Shown: positions 11,912 through 21,671 of the stretch, in pieces
Numbering within the stretch: position 1 is the stretch's first letter
Layout of the letters: every line of letters starts with the position of its first letter
The notes under the pieces: model-generated
Told to the model about the DNA's origin: nothing
The model's database searches: none
The model's input: the letters and a program-made list of their open reading frames with translations, nothing else
Origin: Cyclaneusma minus
Taxonomy: Eukaryota; Ascomycota; Leotiomycetes; Marthamycetales; Marthamycetaceae
DNA: 64,000 nucleotides
Assembly: GCA_037179335.1 (NCBI GenBank)
Contig: JAKZHN010000005.1
Coordinates: forward strand, 930,001 to 994,000
Direction of reading: 5' to 3'
Translations under genes and position numbers: made by a program

Positions 11912-12595
11912 ATGCTCTCCACGATCTTCACCAAGCTCCTCACCTGGTGGCACTCCATGCTCAACCTTGCCACCCACTCCCCACCCTCCTGGTACGTCGA
12001 CCGTCTGGTCGCTGAAGAAGCCGAGGTCCTCGCCGCGTCCACCCTTCTCCTCCGACTCAGTGAGAAGTCCGACGTCCTCTTCAGCATCTCTCGCGCCCAG
12101 TACGATGGCTTCCCGATCCCCGATCGCTCTCGTCCTCCCTTCAACGTCAATACCGCTCCTGTCTACGCATACATGATCGGCAAGTACACCTCGCGCTGGG
12201 CCTTCTACCGCACTGTTGCATTCCTTGCCGGTGCTAAGAACTGGAAGGATGTCAATGAGGTGGTCAACCTGAACAAGGCTAGGAAGTTGGCTGTTGTGGC
12301 AAGAAGACATGGAATCGGTGCTCCGGGCAAGTTTGTGAAGGTTGGAAGCAGGCTGAGGAGGGTGTGGCTTCTTCTTCCCTAGGTCGAGGGCAACCAGCGG
12401 GGATATACCTTAGATCAGTGAGTCTTTAACCTTCAGAAATCCTGTCTAGGCCTTTTTGGACAGTGTACTGACATTCTCGGTGTGAACAGTGGAATATGTC
12501 GTTTGCAAGACCTGCCGCTCTGCTACGCTTGGAGTGGGGAGCTCTGTATGTGGTGCGTCTTCATGGAAGCAACTGGACTAGCTAGCGCCAGTTAG
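11912..12595 (+). CDS. Orphan small protein, probable three-exon gene
   Basis: Preferred model: exons 11912-12334, 12383-12417 and 12490-12595, giving 187 residues. Intron 1 (48 nt) has donor GTGAAG, a CTGAG branch-like site and a TTCTTCTTCCCTAG acceptor. Intron 2 (72 nt) has donor GTGAGT, a CTGAC branch and acceptor GAACAG. Both joins keep the frame. Without splicing the frame stops at 12382 (156 residues), with the acceptor pyrimidine tract read as RVWLLLP, which supports the spliced model. The N-terminal ~25 residues (MLSTIFTKLLTWWHSMLNLA) form an amphipathic or hydrophobic segment. A basic helix-rich middle follows (NKARKLAVVARRHG), then a Cys/Trp-containing tail. I do not recognise the family, and it is not a copy of the adjacent ISG12-like genes. 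The start has good context (GCAACCATGC). Confidence 0.5.
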
Positions 12596-13284
12596 ATGAA
12601 GGAGAGCTTCGGGGAAATACTTGTCTATCCAAGTCAGTCTGTCGAGGCTAGAGTAGACAAATCCACCGCAGTTCAAGCCACACGAGAATCTTTCAATGAT
12701 CAATGTCTTATGCATGGCAAATGTGAATGCGACGGAATTGCAACGTGATCTGCTGGATATGAAGATAACTGTAGTTCCCCTTCTCCAAAGCCTTCCCCAA
12801 AAGCTGAAAGCGCAAGGATGCCTAGGTTTGCTCCACTCCACGTGAGCTCGGGAATAACATGCTAAACACGGGGTACATATAACCAGACGTTGATTTCAGC
12901 CTTCCCCCAGGGACTTGAAGTGTTTCTTAGCTGAATCCGTATCACAGCAGTATGGGATATGAGGAGTCTGAGGGTAGAGATAAGTGTGGATCTGAGGCCA
13001 ACGACTAGCATGTAGTGAGTCTCTGAAGTTCTCGCTATCCGTAGGTCTGAAAGCTTGCCGCTTCTCAGATATCAGACGGGGCTGCGCAGTGAATGTGATA
13101 TTGGTCACCCACACAAGGACCATCCCGCAGTTTTTTAAAACACCGAATTTCGCGTAAATTCTGGATTCTGGCGCTCCTCCAGAAACAACTCCGAAAAAGG
13201 CCTCAGCTCAACTAATCCCACGCCCATTTACTACACACGCCAGCTCCCAGCGAGCGAATATCTGCAACCAGCACTCCTTCAGCT
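12596..13284. other. Spacer before the ISG12-like array
   Basis: No gene is supported. A CACGTG E-box-like palindrome occurs at 12839-12844. The last ~60 bp have the CA-rich leader seen before the other array members. Confidence 0.5.
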
Positions 13285-14083
13285 ATGCATTGGTTCGAAG
13301 TCGTTCCCAGTGCCACGTGCCCCACAGGCTGTGCCAAGTGCTGTTCTCGTCTACGCTCGCCCAGTCCCTTTGACGATGATGATCCCCCAGCCCTTGACGG
13401 TATTGCTACCCGTAATGCTGATGCCGTTATTGCCGACTACATGAGAAAGATCAGGTGGCATGACTGGAAGCGAAAGCGCAAGTACGAGCCCTACGATTCC
13501 GACTGGTGATTTGACGAAAACCCTGCCGTCTCCATGTGCCACCTCATCGCCGAAGCCCAGGACTTTGACGACCTTTGCATCGCCGTCCGAGACTTCATCC
13601 GAGACCGTTGGTATGAAAGTTTCTCCACGAACCTGCTCGAGGCCATCGAGGAATATTTTTTCGAACTCGAAGTACCCATGGGTCCCGTAGTGACTGAAGC
13701 ATACCACAAGGTCGCAGACGCAGCTAACGGTTTGGTCGGAAAGCATTCCGTGTTCAAAGAGGTTTCTGTGAGAGTTATGGCGCTGGGGATGCTACGACTG
13801 TTGGTTCCGGAGGTGATTCGGTCGATGGGCTTTGGGATAGCTCTTCCACCACCGCCCAGGTTCTCCGCCGAATCTTTTCATGGAGAAAAGCTTAGAGGGT
13901 CGGCGCAGATTACTTGAGCGGATGCGAGCGCAGCAGAGTCGGAGGATCTGATGGGAGAAAGGGTGGAGAAGGATCAGGAATCCCTGGGGACGGAGGGAGC
14001 TTGGTCATTTTGTTCTCGGGGCTGAAGAAGCAATAAGTTTCTTCGAGTGGCTGCGGAGACTGGACATGACTACTGGGAAATAG
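13285..14083 (+). pseudogene. ISG12/IFI6-like array copy 1, broken by in-frame stops
   Basis: An ATG frame from 13285 meets TGA at 13507-13509, yet the same frame continues at once with family sequence (DRWYESF..NLLEAIEEY, then MGPVVTEAYHKVADAANGL, then VSVRVMALGMLRLLVPEVI). A second TGA lies at 13915-13917, after which the frame gives EDLMGERVEKDQ, matching EDLMGKRMEKKQ of copy 2. A third stop lies near 13985 (about 13984-13986). The conserved end (SFFEWLRRLDMTTGK, stop at 14081-14083) sits in another frame. I found no intron that removes the first stop in frame. A shortened product could start at the internal ATG 13534 (127 residues). It is therefore most likely a pseudogene of the membrane-active ISG12/IFI6-like family. 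Its stop codon falls inside the target duplication of the adjoining MITE. Confidence 0.7.
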
Positions 14084-14085
14084 AT

Positions 14086-14607
14086 GGGATTCACTAATGC
14101 TACAAAATGGTTTTCATAAATCTACAAAAAAAAATCCGGATTGGGATTAGCGCCGGATTTTTCCCGCCCGCTAAACTCCGATCTCGAATGGAATTTACAA
14201 TTTAATTGTTAAAAACTTATAAATCAAGGTTTTTTAGCTTGAATTTTTATTTTTATAAAATTTCAAATTTTATAATTATAGATATATAAAATTTATATAG
14301 CTGGCCGAAGAATTGGCTTTAAAATAAAATAAAATACAATTTCTAAACAATTTCGCCAAAACAATTATATCTCGGGCTATATTTAAGCTTTTTTAATAAA
14401 AAAGAACTTTGTTAAAAAGCCAATTGTTTGGAATTCGTTAATATGGAGGCTAATATAAACTATATACACATTGTCGTGGCGAAAAACTCGAAAATATTAA
14501 TTTTATTGCGGGGCGGTGCACGGGCCACCGCTTCGCGGCTGCGCTAATCCCAATCCGGGAATTTTTTGTAGATTTATGAAAACCCTTTTGTAGCATTAGT
14601 GAATCCC
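14086..14607. mobile_element. Non-autonomous hAT-like MITE, 522 bp, 8-bp TSD
   Basis: Inverted terminal repeats of about 67 bp begin GGGATTCACTAATGC and end GCATTAGTGAATCCC, with only a few mismatches, including GGATTGGGATTAGCGC in both arms. The element is flanked by exact 8-bp direct repeats AAATAGAT (14078-14085 and 14608-14615). The interior is strongly AT-rich with no coding capacity, apart from a GC-rich patch near 14510-14545. An 8-bp target duplication with long TIRs and no ORF fits a hAT-superfamily MITE. The superfamily is inferred from TSD length only. Confidence 0.85.
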
Positions 14608-14915
14608 AAATAGATTCCGGTCCAGATTGGCTAATTTAGTTCAAGCTCTCATAGCAATAGCGGACAAGGCTTGTTCGATCATCGAATGTCATACGGTCTG
14701 TGTAGACCATGTGAAGTTGAATACCTCGCCATGAGTACTTACCCCGCATACTCCGTACTCGAATGCGTCTACTTAGATACCGAAACCTGGCTCTCCTCTT
14801 CTTCCAACACACAACACCAAGTCTCCTCGGCTCAGCCATCTCCAACTTCAGTAGCCAACAAACAAACACTCAACCAACCAGCATTCACAACCAGTAGTCC
14901 AGTACTCCTACAGCC

Positions 14916-15643
14916 ATGGATTCCCTCAAGCCAGTACCGAGAGCCTCGCAGGCAGTTCTCATGCCGAGAGGAAGGAACAGCCCACCAAACCTCACATTAC
15001 CGACTTCATACCCTACTATAAACGCTCCCCATTGATTTTCTCCGAGGAAGAAACCGCCGCCGCGCCCAAATGGTGGGTCGGTGTCCTCTTCACTGCCGAG
15101 GATTTTCACCGCGACCTTTCCCCCATCAACAAATTCCTCGACCTCCAACACTGGTGGTACGAAAGTACGTCCAAATGTGTTCTGGAGGCTGTCGAAGCCG
15201 CCCTCGAATCAGGCCAGCCTATGGGTCCCGTGATGACTGAAGCGTACAACAAAGCCTCAGATGCTGCAAAGAACTTGGCGAAGGATCATCCGGTGTTCGC
15301 AGAGGTGTCTCTGACTGTGGTGGCGTTGGCCGTTCTGCGGCTGTTGTTGCCGTCAGTGCTCGAGGGCTTGGGCTTCGACGAGGCTCTCCGACCACCTCAC
15401 TGTCCATCCAGCTCCTATCATGGCCCGCATATATGCCCCTTCATGTTGCCGACCGAGGAAGAGTTTCAGGCGAAGGTGAAGAGTGATAAAGAGCGTCATA
15501 CGAAATTGGAGGACCTCATGGGGAAAAGGATGGAGAAGAAGCAGGGATCCTCTACAAGTACAGAGGGTTTGGTGTTTAAGTTTACACGCTCCGGCTTATT
15601 TTTTTCGCTACAGACACTGGGCGCGAACAGAGACTGGGCATAA
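14916..15643 (+). CDS. ISG12/IFI6-like array copy 2, frame disturbed near start
   Basis: The family frame is open from about 14855 to the TAA at 15641-15643 but has no in-frame ATG before residue-rich family sequence. The conserved start context (CAGCCATGGA, as in copy 4) is at 14916 in another frame. Either a 1-nt deletion (or 2-nt insertion) lies between 14918 and 15030, or a 47-nt intron at 14934-14980 (donor GTACCG, acceptor GAACAG) restores the frame; its signals are weak. Visible blocks are WWYESTSKCVLEAVEAAL, QPMGPVMTEAYNKASDAAK, the hydrophobic helix VSLTVVALAVLRLLLPSVL, a Lys/Glu-rich linker, and SGLFFSLQTLGA, which matches the GSLFATLQSLGA end of ISG12-type proteins. Predicted role: small membrane protein. 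Function in fungi is uncertain. Confidence 0.6.
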
Positions 15644-15689
15644 GGGTTGGGAAATAGGTAGACTTCGGTCTAGGGTGCAGGTGGCTATA

Positions 15690-15865
15690 TGAGCGTTTTT
15701 TATGCCTGGTCTTTTTCGAACTTCAATAATGTATGGATTTTTTCTCAAGCTTGCGATAGAGCTGGAATGAGGATGCTCAAGGGATAAATATAGCTTTCGA
15801 ATTCTCGCTAAAATAGACCAAAAGCCCGTTGGATCTTCAGATCTCGTAATAGTCCATCGGTGCTG
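15690..15865. repeat. Duplicated 3' flank of the array unit (copies at 15690, 16905, 17990)
   Basis: The sequence after copies 2, 3 and 4 shares an ordered set of blocks: GAGCGT..TGCC..TCTTT, then AA(C/T)T(G/T)C(A/G)AT, then GCTTGCGAT(A/G)GAGCTG, then ATGAGGATGCT, and for the first two also AATAGACC and AAAGCCCGTT(G/C)GATCTTCA. The copies are at about 15690-15865, 16905-17075 and 17990-18100. The duplication unit is therefore larger than the gene. Confidence 0.75.
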
Positions 15866-15913
15866 CGAGTGCCTCCTGCCGCGTAAGAACAGCAGACCGC
15901 ACAAGGAGCGCTC

Positions 15914-15919
15914 CACGTG
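15914..15919. promoter_or_regulatory. CACGTG E-box, promoter of array copy 3
   Basis: CCACGTGACC lies 257 bp upstream of the ATG at 16171, preceded by TGCCGCGTAAG and followed by TTAAATATTGCTGCTGCCTG. The same order of blocks precedes copy 4. CACGTG is the core site of bHLH factors in fungi; binding here is inferred. Confidence 0.45.
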
Positions 15920-16170
15920 ACCACTTCCTACTTAAATATTGCTGCTGCCTGCCCCTCTTCCTCTAAACACACTGGAGATTCAAGAAGCACCTCAACACAT
16001 CAGCCACCAACCTCACCCCCCAAACCAACAAACACCCTACAGAAAGTACCCCTCTCCCCTGAACAAACTCAAGATTCAAGAGGCACTTCAACAGTCAACA
16101 CATCAACAACCAACTTCACTCACTCCCCAAACCAACAGACACCACACAGACAGCACCCACAACCGGCACC

Positions 16171-16752
16171 ATGCAATTCAGAATCATCCAGTCTCCCATC
16201 ACCGACCTCAAACACCCCAACTCTTCCTCGCCATCCCTCTCCAAAGGAGATCGCATCCTCAACTTCCTCTTCACCGCCGACAAACGCACTCCTGTGCTCT
16301 CACTGGGCGACCAGACCATCGACGACCCAGACAACAGTCACGAAAGCATCGCCAAACACGTGCTCGAGGGCCTCGAAGCCGTCTTGAGTTCGACACCAGG
16401 CCAAGGCAAGGTCTCTGAGTCTGGCCCGGGCCGTGCGTTCAAGGAAGTCTTCGACGAGGTCAATGCCGCTATCAACGAGCTGCTCAATGAGCATCCGGGC
16501 TACGTGGAGGTTTCTATGACGATTTTCGCGCTGGGAATGTTACAGCTGATGGCCCCTCCGGTGATCGAGGCGCTGGGCTTCATGAGGCTCAGCTGTGACA
16601 TGACTCCTACTCTTACTAAGGGCTTCGTGGATGACAAGCCGGTTCGTGCTGCCTCGCCACCCGCGGTATCCGAGGTAGCAACGGGATGGGATGGGAGCGA
16701 GAAGCTTGAGAGGTACATGAAGTTCGAGCAGATGATGGAGGAGAAAATTTAG
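16171..16752 (+). CDS. ISG12/IFI6-like array copy 3, premature stop before conserved C-terminus
   Basis: The ATG at 16171 (CGGCACCATGC) opens 193 residues to the TAG at 16750-16752. Family blocks are ESIAKHVLEGLEAVL, AFKEVFDEVNAAINEL, the hydrophobic VSMTIFALGMLQLMAPPVI, and a linker ending KLERYMKFEQMMEEKI. After the TAG the same frame continues to 16890 with SDCFFAWLQSLE, the counterpart of SLFAWLQRLGM in copy 4. The TAG is thus probably a nonsense change (for example CAG to TAG). Alternatively a 132-nt intron at 16675-16806 with a poor GTAGCA donor would skip it in frame. The product may still be made but would lack the conserved tail. Confidence 0.65.
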   Translation: MQFRIIQSPITDLKHPNSSSPSLSKGDRILNFLFTADKRTPVLSLGDQTIDDPDNSHESIAKHVLEGLEAVLSSTPGQGKVSESGPGRAFKEVFDEVNAAINELLNEHPGYVEVSMTIFALGMLQLMAPPVIEALGFMRLSCDMTPTLTKGFVDDKPVRAASPPAVSEVATGWDGSEKLERYMKFEQMMEEKI

Positions 16753-17152
16753 AGGAATCGGAATGCCTCTGACTCCGAGGTAGGAGACTTCCCTCGTTGC
16801 ATCAAGGCTTTCCACTCGGACTGCTTCTTTGCGTGGTTGCAGAGCCTGGAAACATCCGAGTGGGAACGACGGATGGGAAATAGATTTTGATCAGGGGTGG
16901 GTCAATGGGCGTTCTTATGCCTTGTCTTTCTCCAACTGCAATGAAGCTTTGGTTCTTTTCGAGCTTGCGATGGAGCTGAAATGAGGATGCTTGCCCTCGG
17001 GGACAGGTCGTTGTTGATATAGCTCTCGAGTTCTCTCCGCAATAGACCCAAAGCCCGTTCGATCTTCAAAGTTCAGAGATCATCATACCATTCAGTCATT
17101 CCGTGATATTGCCTACTGCCACGTAAGGATGATGGTGACACAAGTAACACCC

Positions 17153-17158
17153 CACGTG
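17153..17158. promoter_or_regulatory. CACGTG E-box, promoter of array copy 4
   Basis: CCCACGTGAC lies 159 bp upstream of the ATG at 17312, preceded by ACTGCCACGTAAGG and followed by TATTTAAGACCCTGCTGCCTG, mirroring the promoter of copy 3. Conservation between duplicated promoters is seen; the regulatory role is inferred. Confidence 0.45.
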
Positions 17159-17311
17159 ACATTAACATTTTATTTAAGACCCTGCTGCCTGCCTGCCCCT
17201 CACCCTCTTCTTCCGAAGTATCCGAACACACCCAAGATCCAAGAAGTACCTCAGCACACCAACTACCATACCAACAGACACCCAGAAAGCATCTGAATCA
17301 ACACTCCAGCC

Positions 17312-17969
17312 ATGGAATTTTGCAAGGCTATGACAGAATGTCTCACCGGAAATTCTGAAATCAACGAGAAAGAGGTCCTCATCCAACCTCACCCAACCGA
17401 CGTCAAACAGCCTATCCAATCCCAATCAAACGACATTGCCTCATCCATCCTCAACCTCCTCAACACGGCCGAAAAACCCGGAGCCAGCCTCCGTGCAGCC
17501 GTCCAACACATTCTACACTCCGACGACAGCGTGCATACCCAAAACTGGTACGAGGGAATCGCCAAGCGCGTACTCCAAGGCATCGAAGCTCTGTTGCGAT
17601 CAGGCACTCCGATTGGACAAGCATTTCGCGAGATGTACACGAAAGTCGCTGAAGCTGGCAATGGCTTTGCAACAGAGCATCCAGTGTTTGCCGCGGTCGC
17701 TATCACGGTTGTGGCGCTGGGGATTTTGTATTTGCTGTGGCCGTATGCGATCGAGGTGCTGGGCTTTACGGAGCTGGGTCCTCTTGAAGGTGAGAAGATT
17801 TCTTGCTGCTTCGGCTTCTGATAACTCTACTCGCTTGCAAATTTGGATGTTGCGGCTGACGTTATGGACAGGTTCGTGGGCGGCGGCGTGGCAATCGATG
17901 ATCGGCGATGTCGAGAAGCGATCGCTCTTTGCTTGGTTGCAGAGACTGGGCATGACGATGGGGAAATAG
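17312..17969 (+). CDS. ISG12/IFI6-like (Ifi-6-16 family) small membrane protein, intact copy 4
   Basis: Exons 17312-17789 and 17872-17969 encode 191 residues. The 82-nt intron (donor GTGAGA, branch CTGAC, acceptor GGACAG) was identified because splicing joins LGFTELGPLEG to SWAAAWQSMIGDVEK and then SLFAWLQRLGM. This order, GFTxxGPxxGSxAAxxQSxIG...SLFAxLQxLG, is that of the Ifi-6-16/ISG12 family, known in animals from mitochondrial or ER membrane proteins affecting apoptosis and also present in filamentous fungi. The N-terminal ~75 residues are polar. An amphipathic block (WYEGIAKRVLQGIEALL) is followed by the hydrophobic helix VAITVVALGILYLLWPYAI. The start is in the family context CAGCCATGGAA. 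Unspliced reading ends at 17821 and loses the conserved tail. It is the only member of the array with no lesion. Confidence 0.82.
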
Positions 17970-18979
17970 ACTCCTGTTCGCGGTGACTACATGAGCGTCA
18001 TTTGTGCCTTTTTTCTCGAACTGCGATGATTTATGAATTCATGAAGCTCGCGAGGGAGCTGGGGTCAGGAGGTTCAAGGGTCAGATCGTTGCTTTACAAC
18101 ATGCGTTTCTCTTATTAACACGATGATTACACTTAATCAAAAAATCCTTCTGAGCACCAATTACGATCTTCCTAAAAAATTTCAACTCATCTGCTTTCCT
18201 CCAATTGCTGTGTTCGCAGTCACACCAGGCCCCTGAGATATTCGAGTATTTGTGACGAACTTGAGAAGGCCATTGAGAAAAAGCGTTTTGAGAGTGAAAA
18301 CATATATTTGGAATGGATCTGACTAGCAGCAAGCAGAAAGTCAGCCTGATTCGGATAGAATACCCACGGGGACTAGATGAATTTCATAGAGAGTTACCTG
18401 GCGCAGAGCGGGAGCTTCAGCCTTCAGGGGACCGTCTCAGCATCACCAGACCGCAACAGGGCCTCCACAGAGCCTCAGAAGCCCCTCGCCAGACTTGAGA
18501 CTTGTGTCAGTGTTTGCTGTTCACTATTGACCATCAGTGTCACGATCTCCAAGTCACTTGTAGGGGGTACAAATAGGATAAGCTGAAGCGTGCACCAGTT
18601 ATTATAATTAGACTTTGAAGTAGGCAGTCAGGCACTTGGAAGCAACGCTGCTACCCTGTTTCTGCCCTATCCACCCAGCTCTCGCCGGTCTAGACACTTC
18701 GACATGCTATTTTTCTCACTATGGACCTTCAAAGACAAAAGTCCCACACCATATGTGCAAATACTGCCCAAATTGTATGTACAACTCCTCCTCATAGCCA
18801 AACGCCTGGCTTCCAAAGGGGTATGTTGAGAGTAGACCACCAAGCAACACCAGAGAATCAGTCTCCCATTTTGAACAAACCCCTTTTCAAAGATTATTCA
18901 CACAAACTCCAAAGATTTCAGAAAGACCGACCCATTTGCATCGTCTCGTCGTTCATTCGCGTGTTCGAAAGCCTCAAGA
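17970..18979. other. Spacer after the array
   Basis: The first ~130 bp are the duplicated 3' flank of the array unit. The rest holds only short frames. The convergent telobox-protein gene ends at 18980. Confidence 0.5.
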
Positions 18980-21671
18980 TCAGACTTTAGTCTCATGCGT
19001 GTTCGTCATCTCCGGCAGCCCATCATGGCTCTGTATTCCCACCTGCAGCATCCTCGCAGCATTCTGTTCCCACAGCTCGGACTGCTCCCGCTGCGGCTGA
19101 GTCTGCGGGGCTTGCTGGATAACATTGACAGCACTAAAGCCCTGCTGCGGCTGCTGAGCTGGCTGGACAGCGTTGACAGCACTAAAACCCTGCTGCGGCT
19201 GCTGAGCCGGCTGGACAACGTCCACAGCACTGAAGCCTTGCTGCGCCTGCCGCGGTTCCACAACTTGCAGCTGTTCCGGGCTCAATACATCTGACGAATT
19301 TGCCCGATCCGGCGTCCTTCTCACTCGCTCTCCGTTCGTCGCACCATCCTTCAGACCTCCCAACGCCATTATGCCTTCGAAATGCGCCCGGTCCTCTCCT
19401 GTGCTAAGTCGTTCCCGTTCATCGGCCGCCTTCCTCGCTGCCTGGCTCGGCGCACGCGTTTTCAGATCTCCAGTCACGGCTTGCAGATAATACGGCACTT
19501 CCATTTCGCTCTTCAAGAAGAAAAGTTTCAAGTTGCGCGCTTTGTCTTTGAGTTGTACCTGATTCCGATCTTTGAGAATGTCGTTGACCGTACCTTCGGG
19601 GCCGTAGAGGTTGAGAATCTGCGACCAGTGCGGCCCTTTGACTGTGTCGAGGCCAGCCATGAGGGCTTGTTCTTCCTCTTGCGACCAGGGACGGCGCTGC
19701 GAGGGGGCGCCCATGCGGCGGTGTTGACCGGCGGATTTGGTGGCGTGGAGTTGTCGAGCACGTTCGTAGAGGACATGGGTGGGAACGGTTTGGTTGGGGG
19801 GCGCGGAACCATCGGTATTAGCTGCGAATTGATGTTCGGAGTAGCTTGGTTGCCCTTGAGTGTTAAGCGAGATATGTTGCCCTGCTGCGCAAAATTCAGT
19901 ACAGTAATGATGTTGCCAAGCATGTGTCGTCGTACTGTTGAAGTTCTGTGCTTGGACGTTGCCCATAGCTCGCTGGGCAGCTTGGTAGGCCGCCAGCGAA
20001 CCATCATCATGGTGGTTGATACCACCAGCCTCGTAAAGGGACAGCTGATTAGAACTGTTGTTCAGATTGCCGACATTGATCTTGTTTTTGCGTAGGAAAG
20101 GTGCCAAGTGGGGCTCAAAGATCTCCTTAAAGTATAATAGTATACTGTGGAGGAATTGACCCCAATCATGGGCTTCTAATGGGACAGCTGAGATAATCAG
20201 CATACGTTCTATGCTCAGCAAGGGCATTACATACCACTTGGGTCCGTCTCCAGAACTCCATCCTGGAGGCACTGGCGTCTGTTCGAGGCGTTTTCAAGAA
20301 GCTGCATTTCAACTGTAGCTAGGCCGACGCCGGGATGCCGTGACATCACAGTATCGTCAAAGGTGTATGGAAATAGTGACTCCAAAATCTCCTCCTTCTG
20401 ACGGCTCAATTCTTCCTCGTCGTCAACTGTCGCACGCACCGACTCCATTTTCGATAAGTAGAGCTGAGACTTGAAATTCAAAATCAGCGTGGCGGCCGTA
20501 TGTTCCAGATCTTGAAAGGTCGGGGCCAAGATGTCGAGGATGGTGGTGTTCAGGGTCTCAAAGTGGTCCGCCCGGCCGGAGAAGATTGCCAATGCGAAAC
20601 TCGCAAGGTTCGCTTTCCAGATCACGGCTTGACTATGCGATTCGTGGATTCCTAGTTCACTAGGCGACAGGATAATCTCCTCTCTCGAATATAAACTTCG
20701 GGTAGTCTCAAACAGTGATCTCAGAGCTGAGAACTCCTGGCCAAATTCGGAATCAGGCACAGTAACGAGCTCTAGAGTTTGTTGTATTGGCGCATCTGCG
20801 CCTTCCGCCAGCCTAGCCAGGATTTGAGTAGCCTACAGAGCGTCAGATTGAAGATTCCGTGAGTCCCAAATCGCAAACAGTGGGGGTAGTATATATCCTC
20901 CTGTCTCACTGTTTGGCAGGCTTACCAGGCTTTCGAGGAATATTAAGCTGAGTATCTGGGTCTGATCCAAACGACCGGTCGAAGATGCTGCTCGAGTCAT
21001 AGTTGTATTGGCAGCTGGTGCTTCCACACCGCCAGTCGTTGTTGGCTCGCTGCTGGTTCTGCCAACAGTAATACTACTAGAAAGGCTGTTGGCTCCATTG
21101 GTTGAAGACTGTTCAAGCTGTTGCGCAAGCTGTTGCGCCCCAACGGCCGCAGCATTTGCAAGTAAGGCATTGAAATCAAAATCGGCTGGCGCGTCCTGGG
21201 TCTCGCCAATCTTCTGCCGTTTCTCCATACTTTCTCTTGGCTCCTCCATGGTACCAGAGTAGGTGCGCTTCAACGGCGAGGACGGGTCGAGTGCGGATTG
21301 AGCGGGTAACTGACCGTTGGGTGTCTGATTCGGACCGCCATTCTCTTGCAAGGCGCCGGGTTCTGGGCCGGACCGGTCTGGTGTTGAATGCGCAGTGGGG
21401 CTCTCGAGGTTTGCTGGCGACTGCTGAGCTGTCGGAGGACTCGTGTCTCGTGACTGAGATAGATGGCCATTCGCGTGGCTTTGGTCTACCGGTTCCAGAG
21501 AAGGCTGGTGGTTGTTGTACGGGGACTGGTATGTACCACTGGCAGGCCCTGATAGAACACCATTATTAGCGTCGGGGCTTGAAAAGAGACAAGCACATCC
21601 AGGGCCAGGTATCTGCGACTGCAGGAGACGGGCTCACCAGAGGCATATGCGGTTGCGGTGTTGGTATCCAT
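18980..21671 (-). CDS. tbf1: TRF-family telomere/telobox DNA-binding protein (Taz1/Tbf1-like)
   Basis: Four exons on the minus strand: 21638-21671, 20926-21548, 20235-20832 and 18980-20175, 816 residues. Introns: 89 nt (GTGAGC...TATCAG), 93 nt (GTAAGC, branch CTGAC, acceptor CTGTAG) and 59 nt (GTATGT...CATTAG; a CAG 12 nt earlier is also in frame). The N-terminus is disordered, with a basic KRQK patch. Residues about 205-460 are helical and fit a TRF-homology dimerisation domain. A Myb/SANT domain starts near residue 579 (RRPWSQEEEQALMAGL) and ends with the telobox signature VQLKDKARNLKLFFLK. The tail is Gln-rich with three PQQGFSAVN-type repeats. Family members bind TTAGGG repeats at telomeres or in promoters. 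In the telobox, Ala replaces the Trp of the usual LKDKWRN. Confidence 0.85.
19115..19262 (-). repeat. Coding tandem repeat (~17 codons x3) in the telobox protein tail
   Basis: Three near-identical units containing QQGFSAV(D/N) followed by a QPAQQP or QQAPQ segment, at about residues 760-805. The DNA copies are very similar, so expansion is recent or maintained. Confidence 0.75.
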
